Shown one piece after another: positions 39,284 through 41,203 of a stretch of 41,203 nucleotides of DNA (the stretch's first letter is position 1; every line of letters starts with the position of its first letter). The translations under genes and the position numbers were made by a program. Origin of the DNA: Listeria floridensis FSL S10-1187 (lineage in GTDB: Bacteria; Bacillota; Bacilli; Lactobacillales; Listeriaceae). Location: positions 1 through 41,203 of the forward strand of contig NZ_AODF01000002.1 of the NCBI RefSeq assembly GCF_000525875.1. The letters are read 5' to 3'. Below the pieces are notes generated by a model. That model did not search any database. It was not told where the DNA came from and saw only the letters and a program-made list of their open reading frames with translations.

Positions 39284-39354
39284 AGCGGGTGAGGAGAATC
39301 GAACTCCCGACAACAGCTTGGAAGGCTGTGGTTTTACCACTAAACTACACCCGC
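39284..39354 (-). tRNA. tRNA-Gly (TCC)
   Basis: Anticodon loop CTTCCAA; acceptor GCGGGTG/CACCCGC; no encoded CCA. Confidence 0.97.
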
Positions 39355-39378
39355 ATTATAAAAAGTAAAATAAACAGG

Positions 39379-39452
39379 GGCGGATAAAGGGAATCGAACC
39401 CTCGAATGCCTGAACCACAATCAGGTGCGTTAACCACTTCGCCATATCCGCC
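39379..39452 (-). tRNA. tRNA-His (GTG)
   Basis: Anticodon loop TTGTGGT; extra 5' G(-1) pairs with discriminator C, the histidine identity feature; no encoded CCA. Confidence 0.97.
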
Positions 39453-39472
39453 ATGAGCAAAAGTCTAAAGAG

Positions 39473-39545
39473 TGGCTTGGGACAGAATCGAACTGCCGAC
39501 ACCTTGAGCTTCAATCAAGTGCTCTACCAACTGAGCTACCAAGCC
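39473..39545 (-). tRNA. tRNA-Phe (GAA)
   Basis: Anticodon loop TTGAAGC; acceptor GGCTTGG/CCAAGCC; no encoded CCA. Confidence 0.97.
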
Positions 39546-39548
39546 AAA

Positions 39549-39624
39549 TGGCGGTCCCGACGGGATTTGAACCCGCGATCTCCTGCGTGACAGGCAGGCA
39601 TGTTAACCCCTACACCACGGAACC
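39549..39624 (-). tRNA. tRNA-Asp (GTC)
   Basis: Anticodon loop CTGTCAC; discriminator G; CCA encoded. Confidence 0.97.
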
Positions 39625-39628
39625 ACGA

Positions 39629-39702
<74 letters not shown>

Positions 39703-39756
39703 ACGATATTATAAAATTTTATTGTCCACCAGTCAAGATAATTATTAAGAAAAAAA

Positions 39757-39846
39757 CGGAGGAAGAGGGATTCGAACCCCCGCGAGCTTTTACACCCCTG
39801 TCGGTTTTCAAGACCGATCCCTTCAGCCAGACTTGGGTATTCCTCC
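39757..39846 (-). tRNA. tRNA-Ser (TGA)
   Basis: Long variable arm; anticodon loop CTTGAAA; no encoded CCA. Confidence 0.97.
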
Positions 39847-39871
39847 ACGATATGAAAATTAAAGTGACAAG

Positions 39872-39945
39872 TGGACCTTGCAGGACTCGAACCTGCGACC
39901 GGACGGTTATGAGCCGTCTGCTCTAACCAACTGAGCTAAAGGTCC
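39872..39945 (-). tRNA. tRNA-Ile2 (CAT, lysidine-modified)
   Basis: Anticodon loop CTCATAA in a body (GGACCTTTAGCTCAG) that I recall as Bacillus tRNA-Ile2, not Met. C34 is expected to be changed to lysidine by TilS. Its place in the conserved A-M-I-S order supports this. No encoded CCA. Confidence 0.85.
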
Positions 39946-39956
39946 AAGTATAAAGA

Positions 39957-40030
39957 TAGCGGCGGAGGGAATCGAACCCACGACCTCTCGGGTATGAACC
40001 GAACGCTCTAGCCAGCTGAGCTACGCCGCC
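39957..40030 (-). tRNA. tRNA-Met (CAT), elongator
   Basis: Body GGCGGCGTAGCTCAG with G1-U72 wobble, anticodon loop TTCATAC; matches the elongator Met type. No encoded CCA. Confidence 0.93.
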
Positions 40031-40077
40031 ACGTTAAAATGAGCTATCTTATTCTTATATAACAATTATACTACTAA

Positions 40078-40153
40078 TGGTGGAGCCTAGCGGGATCGAA
40101 CCGCTGACCTCCTGCGTGCAAAGCAGGCGCTCTCCCAGCTGAGCTAAGGCCCC
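40078..40153 (-). tRNA. tRNA-Ala (TGC)
   Basis: Anticodon loop TTTGCAC; CCA encoded. Confidence 0.97.
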
Positions 40154-40180
40154 AAAATAAAAGGAATGGTGATAAGATAA

Positions 40181-40257
40181 TGGTCGGGAAGACAGGATTC
40201 GAACCTGCGACCCCTTGGTCCCAAACCAAGTGCTCTACCAAGCTGAGCTACTTCCCG
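40181..40257 (-). tRNA. tRNA-Pro (TGG)
   Basis: Anticodon loop TTTGGGA; acceptor CGGGAAG/CTTCCCG; CCA encoded. Confidence 0.97.
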
Positions 40258-40265
40258 TACAAAAG

Positions 40266-40339
40266 CGCGCCCGGAAGGAGTCGAACCTCCAACCGCCTGA
40301 TTCGTAGTCAGGTACTCTATCCAGTTGAGCTACGGGCGC
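40266..40339 (-). tRNA. tRNA-Arg (ACG)
   Basis: Anticodon loop CTACGAA (A34 to be deaminated to inosine); no encoded CCA. Confidence 0.97.
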
Positions 40340-40351
40340 AAAAACAAATAA

Positions 40352-40440
40352 TGGTGCCGAGGACCGGAATCGAACCGGTACGGGTATCACTACCCGCAGG
40401 ATTTTAAGTCCTGTGCGTCTGCCAGTTCCGCCACCCCGGC
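40352..40440 (-). tRNA. tRNA-Leu (TAA)
   Basis: Long variable arm; anticodon loop CTTAAAA; CCA encoded. Confidence 0.97.
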
Positions 40441-40456
40441 ATCGGAGTTACATGGA

Positions 40457-40528
40457 AGCGGAAGACGGGGTTCGAACCCGCGACCCCCACCTTGGCAAGG
40501 TGATGTTCTACCACTGAACTACTTCCGC
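40457..40528 (-). tRNA. tRNA-Gly (GCC)
   Basis: Anticodon loop TTGCCAA; acceptor GCGGAAG/CTTCCGC; no encoded CCA. Confidence 0.97.
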
Positions 40529-40552
40529 ATCATATAAAACTAGAAAAGAAAG

Positions 40553-40634
40553 TGCGGGTGAAGGGACTTGAACCCCCACGCCTTGCGGCGCCAGATCCTA
40601 AATCTGGTGCGTCTGCCAATTCCGCCACACCCGC
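40553..40634 (-). tRNA. tRNA-Leu (TAG)
   Basis: Long variable arm; anticodon loop TTTAGGA; no encoded CCA. Confidence 0.97.
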
Positions 40635-40638
40635 AAAG

Positions 40639-40711
40639 TGAGCCGTGCAGGGTTCGAACCTGCGACCCTCTGATTAAAAGTCAGATGCTCTACCAACTGA
40701 GCTAACGGCTC
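40639..40711 (-). tRNA. tRNA-Lys (TTT)
   Basis: Anticodon loop CTTTTAA; a substrate for wobble-uridine modification by the MnmL/MnmM pathway; no encoded CCA. Confidence 0.97.
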
Positions 40712-40757
40712 TTATTCCAAATTGCTTCGTCTACTTATGTAAGTGGACCAAAAAAAG

Positions 40758-40833
40758 TGGTGCCGGCTGCAAGAGTCGAACTCGCGACCTACTGATTACA
40801 AATCAGTTGCTCTACCAACTGAGCTAAGCCGGC
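40758..40833 (-). tRNA. tRNA-Thr (TGT)
   Basis: Anticodon loop TTTGTAA; CCA encoded. Confidence 0.97.
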
Positions 40834-40838
40834 AAAAA

Positions 40839-40914
40839 TGGTGGAGGTTAACGGGATCGAACCGCTGACCCTCTGCTTGTAAGGCAGATGCTCTCCCAGC
40901 TGAGCTAAACCTCC
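40839..40914 (-). tRNA. tRNA-Val (TAC)
   Basis: Anticodon loop CTTACAA; CCA encoded. First tRNA after 5S rRNA. Confidence 0.97.
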
Positions 40915-40924
40915 AAATATATCT

Positions 40925-41041
40925 TGCCCGGCAGCGACCTACTCTCACAGGGGGAAGCCCCCAACTACCATCGGCGCGGAGAAGCTTAACTACCGTGTTC
41001 GGGATGGGAACGGGTGTGACCTTCTCGCCATAGCCACCAGA
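40925..41041 (-). rRNA. rrf: 5S ribosomal RNA
   Basis: Minus strand carries the 5S core: GGTGGCTATGGCGAGAAGG, CACCCGTTCCCATCCCGAAC, ACGGTAGTTAAGC and GAGAGTAGGTCGCTGCC. About 116 bases; exact ends are estimated from the terminal pairing. Confidence 0.95.
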
Positions 41042-41119
41042 CAAGTTTGACTGAAAGAACGTTGTTCTCTCAAAACTAGAGAAGAAAAGGGTTCAAAAAA
41101 CCAGGGAATCAAAGTTTGA

Positions 41120-41203
41120 GGTTAAGTCCTCGATCGATTAGTATTTGTCCGCTCCATGTGTCGCCACACTTCCACTCCAAACCTATCTACCTGATCATCT
41201 TTC
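41120..41203 (-). rRNA. rrl: 23S ribosomal RNA, 3' end (runs off the window)
   Basis: The minus strand ends with the conserved 23S tail: GGAGCGGACAAATACTAATC then GATCGAGGACTTAACC. Only about 84 bases are inside the window. A 78-base spacer separates it from 5S. Confidence 0.93.

Overview
The window is chromosomal DNA of a low-GC Gram-positive (Firmicutes) bacterium, most likely a member of the Listeriaceae. From memory of Listeria monocytogenes, the order rpsB, leuS, asnB, metK, ytkD, DUF2584, yidD, zinc lipoprotein, menE-B-H-D-F / menA is close to the Listeria order. One difference stands out: the rpsB-tsf block is next to pyrH-frr-uppS-cdsA-dxr-rseP-proS-polC. That is the Bacillus-type order, whereas L. 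monocytogenes has the two blocks far apart. This suggests a Listeria lineage outside the L. monocytogenes group, but the species cannot be fixed from sequence reading alone.

Layout. (1) 1-14390, minus strand: replication, translation and envelope-precursor housekeeping genes in transcription order rpsB, tsf, a small secreted protein, a GNAT acetyltransferase, pyrH, frr, uppS, cdsA, dxr, rseP, proS, polC (polC runs off the left edge). (2) 14400-17670: a 34-residue membrane protein, a degenerate coding remnant and leuS under a leucine T-box. (3) 17664-20763: an APC-family amino-acid permease, then the divergent, translationally coupled mnmL-mnmM (ytqA-ytqB) tRNA-modification pair. (4) 20780-24280: asnB, and metK under an S-box (SAM-I) riboswitch. 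(5) 24300-28650: small genes (a 94-residue protein, a DCC-family redox protein, a 95-residue membrane protein, an LDH-like 2-hydroxyacid dehydrogenase, DUF2584, the Nudix hydrolase ytkD, yidD) and a zinc-binding lipoprotein preceded by two Zur-box-like palindromes. (6) 28649-38846: malic/malolactic enzyme, the menaquinone operon menF-D-H-B-E with divergent menA, and an MFS transporter. (7) 38880-41203, minus strand: the 3' end of 23S rRNA, 5S rRNA, 21 tandem tRNA genes and a terminator.

Most important caution: 12 of about 35 protein genes contain a frameshift, nearly all at mononucleotide runs of 5-8 bases, and several are normally essential (polC, dxr, rseP). The simplest reading is a draft sequence with homopolymer length errors, not real pseudogenes. 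I annotated each as one gene over its full span.

I found no convincing new defence, mobile or biosynthetic system; this is a mostly conserved core region. The parts least explained by known families are the small secreted beta-rich protein, the 34-residue membrane protein, the decayed remnant behind leuS, the lone zinc lipoprotein with tandem Zur-like sites, and an isolated hairpin near 12315.
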